A DNA stretch of 6,796 nucleotides from Promethearchaeota archaeon (GTDB lineage: Archaea > Asgardarchaeota > Lokiarchaeia > Sigyniarchaeales > SOKP01), in NCBI GenBank assembly GCA_019894815.1, contig JAGXNU010000116.1, positions 1-6,796 of the forward strand, given 5' to 3'. Positions 5,809-6,796 of the stretch are shown here, in pieces. The translations under genes and the position numbers were made by a program. Each line of letters starts with the position of its first letter. Positions within the stretch are counted from its first letter, which is position 1. The notes below the pieces were generated by a model, which had not been told where the DNA came from, did not search any database, and saw nothing but the letters and a program-made list of their open reading frames with translations.

Positions 5809-6796
5809 TTAATCTAAGTTATCAGCTTCATCTGACTCATCAAAATCGATGCTTGATTCAGGCTTATTTTCAGCTATTGGAGCAGCATGTAATCTTCTTA
5901 CTAATCTTCTTACACTCTCCAATCGCATGCTATCTTGCGGCAATCCTAATTGTATTTTTTTTGCGAGCTTATATGCTAGTTCTATATATTGTAAATCTTC
6001 TAAAAATTCTACAATTTGTATCTTATAATCAGTATCAGCATTCTCAAATTCTCCATATTCCATCAATTTTTCTTTTAGTAATATATCAATTTTATCAGAT
6101 CTTCTCACGTATTTTAGATTTTTCACTAATTGCTTAAAACTGTTCATGATGTTATACATTTCTGATTTTGGATAAGCATCTATATTTTTAAGTACATGGA
6201 AAATATATAACTCTGCTTTTTCATAACGTTGTATTGAAATTGATATTTCTATTAGATCTAAGAGTGCTAGTTCATAGAGAAACCTTGATTCAATCCTTGG
6301 AATAATCATTTCAAAAATCCAATCTAACAAATTATGTTGATCATATTGCTTTATTATATCAATTAGAAATCTTTCTACAGTATAGTATAGTTTAGCATTT
6401 TCGGTTTTAGTAGAAGTTAGAAACGATACCAAAACATACTTAATTCTGCCCATAGCGTCTTCCATATTAATTGGCTTCTCTCCGAATTTGTAAAATGCAG
6501 ATTCTAATATGGGTTTTACTTTATCTTTATTCTTAAAATCATAAATGAAATATTCACCCCAATTAGGAGCTCTAGCAGTTTTAGATTTCATTTTTTTTCC
6601 CTCTTTTGGGAGACTTTCTTTTATTGGTTTTGCTATCTTCAATTTTTCTGATAATTGTTTTGCTTCTTCCTCGGATATAACTTCTAAAATTATTTTATCT
6701 TGTTTTATAGGAATTGATAAACGGAAGAATGTATCTTGATCTTCTTCAAATAGTAGATCTCTTAGATCTTTAGGAAAGGTGATACCTGTTTTAGTT
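5809..6796 (-). CDS. AbrB/SpoVT-like domain fused to a TPR-like helical solenoid (5' end beyond window)
   Basis: The reading frame is open from the stop at 5809-5811 to the right edge, giving 328 visible residues without an in-frame ATG near the N-terminal part, so the gene is partial. The TTG at 6640-6642 is an internal Leu codon rather than a convincing start. Visible residues 3-41 read TGITFPKDLRDLLFEEDQ and then FFRLSIPI...KIILEVI. This fits the AbrB/SpoVT swapped-hairpin pattern (I-T-x-P-K-E-I-R, Gly-Asp-like turn, then paired strands), which usually binds DNA as a dimer. A charged linker follows (about 42-75). Residues from about 95 to 300 are helical pairs of about 35 residues, such as YELALLDLIEISISIQRYEK and the following helix, resembling TPR-like solenoids that bind proteins. 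The tail is acidic (SSIDFDESDEADNLD). The combination suggests a regulator or scaffold with a DNA-binding end, but the DNA-binding role is inferred from the family pattern. It is convergent with the HEAT/coil gene. Confidence 0.75.
   Translation of the reverse strand, partial: TKTGITFPKDLRDLLFEEDQDTFFRLSIPIKQDKIILEVISEEEAKQLSEKLKIAKPIKESLPKEGKKMKSKTARAPNWGEYFIYDFKNKDKVKPILESAFYKFGEKPINMEDAMGRIKYVLVSFLTSTKTENAKLYYTVERFLIDIIKQYDQHNLLDWIFEMIIPRIESRFLYELALLDLIEISISIQRYEKAELYIFHVLKNIDAYPKSEMYNIMNSFKQLVKNLKYVRRSDKIDILLKEKLMEYGEFENADTDYKIQIVEFLEDLQYIELAYKLAKKIQLGLPQDSMRLESVRRLVRRLHAAPIAENKPESSIDFDESDEADNLD

Noticed and set aside
5853..6137. Hydrophobic + strand open frame opposite the AbrB-like gene
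   Set aside because: Its membrane-like composition comes from reading antisense to charged helices; there is no ribosome binding site and the opposite gene is better supported.
6640..6642. TTG as start of the AbrB-like gene
   Set aside because: The frame continues without a stop to the window edge and the upstream part shows a coherent AbrB-like pattern, so this codon is an internal leucine.
6545..6739. Short + strand open frame opposite the AbrB-like gene
   Set aside because: It is a shadow of the continuing - strand reading frame.

Overview
The window is strongly AT-rich and carries six protein-coding genes, two of them open at or near the window edges. I saw no rRNA, tRNA, CRISPR array or insertion sequence. 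The best guess for the organism is an archaeon, most likely of the Asgard group (Promethearchaeota/Lokiarchaeota-like). The main reasons are a eukaryote-style longin-like domain fused to an Arf/Ras-like small GTPase, a HEAT-type helical protein with a long charged coil, an AbrB-like domain fused to a helical solenoid, and TATA-box-like elements upstream of genes. This assignment is inference. No phylogenetic marker gene is present.

Left part (1-1825, + strand): two genes for integral membrane proteins. The first (55-339) is a three-helix protein resembling NuoK/MrpC or the C-terminal part of HyfE. The second (362-1825) is a 14-helix protein with clear landmarks of the NuoL/NuoM/NuoN-HyfF-MrpD antiporter-like family. 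Together they look like the end of a complex I, membrane hydrogenase or Mrp-type operon that continues to the left. By eye, both lack the charged residues that normally carry protons.

Middle (1828-3375, - strand): a 515-residue multidomain protein with an N-terminal longin-like domain, an Arf/SRbeta-like GTPase domain with a degenerate switch II, a helical hairpin, a Lys/Pro-rich linker and a C-terminal helical segment. Its stop lies 2 nt from the stop of the membrane gene.

A 243-nt divergent intergenic region (3376-3618) holds candidate promoters in both directions and three copies of a TATA-like 9-mer, one of them inverted. To the right, on the + strand, is a two-gene unit: an unrecognised 315-residue protein (3619-4566), then a HEAT-like plus coiled-coil/charged-helix protein (4593-5807) with its own Shine-Dalgarno site.

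Right end (5809-6796, - strand): a gene with its 5' end beyond the window. It encodes an AbrB/SpoVT-like swapped-hairpin domain followed by a TPR-like helical solenoid and an acidic tail, and meets the HEAT/coil gene tail to tail with 1 nt between stops.

Working picture (inference): the GTPase gene and the divergent unknown + HEAT/coil pair may form a GTPase-effector or scaffold module sharing one regulatory region. The membrane genes on the left probably belong to a separate energy-metabolism operon.
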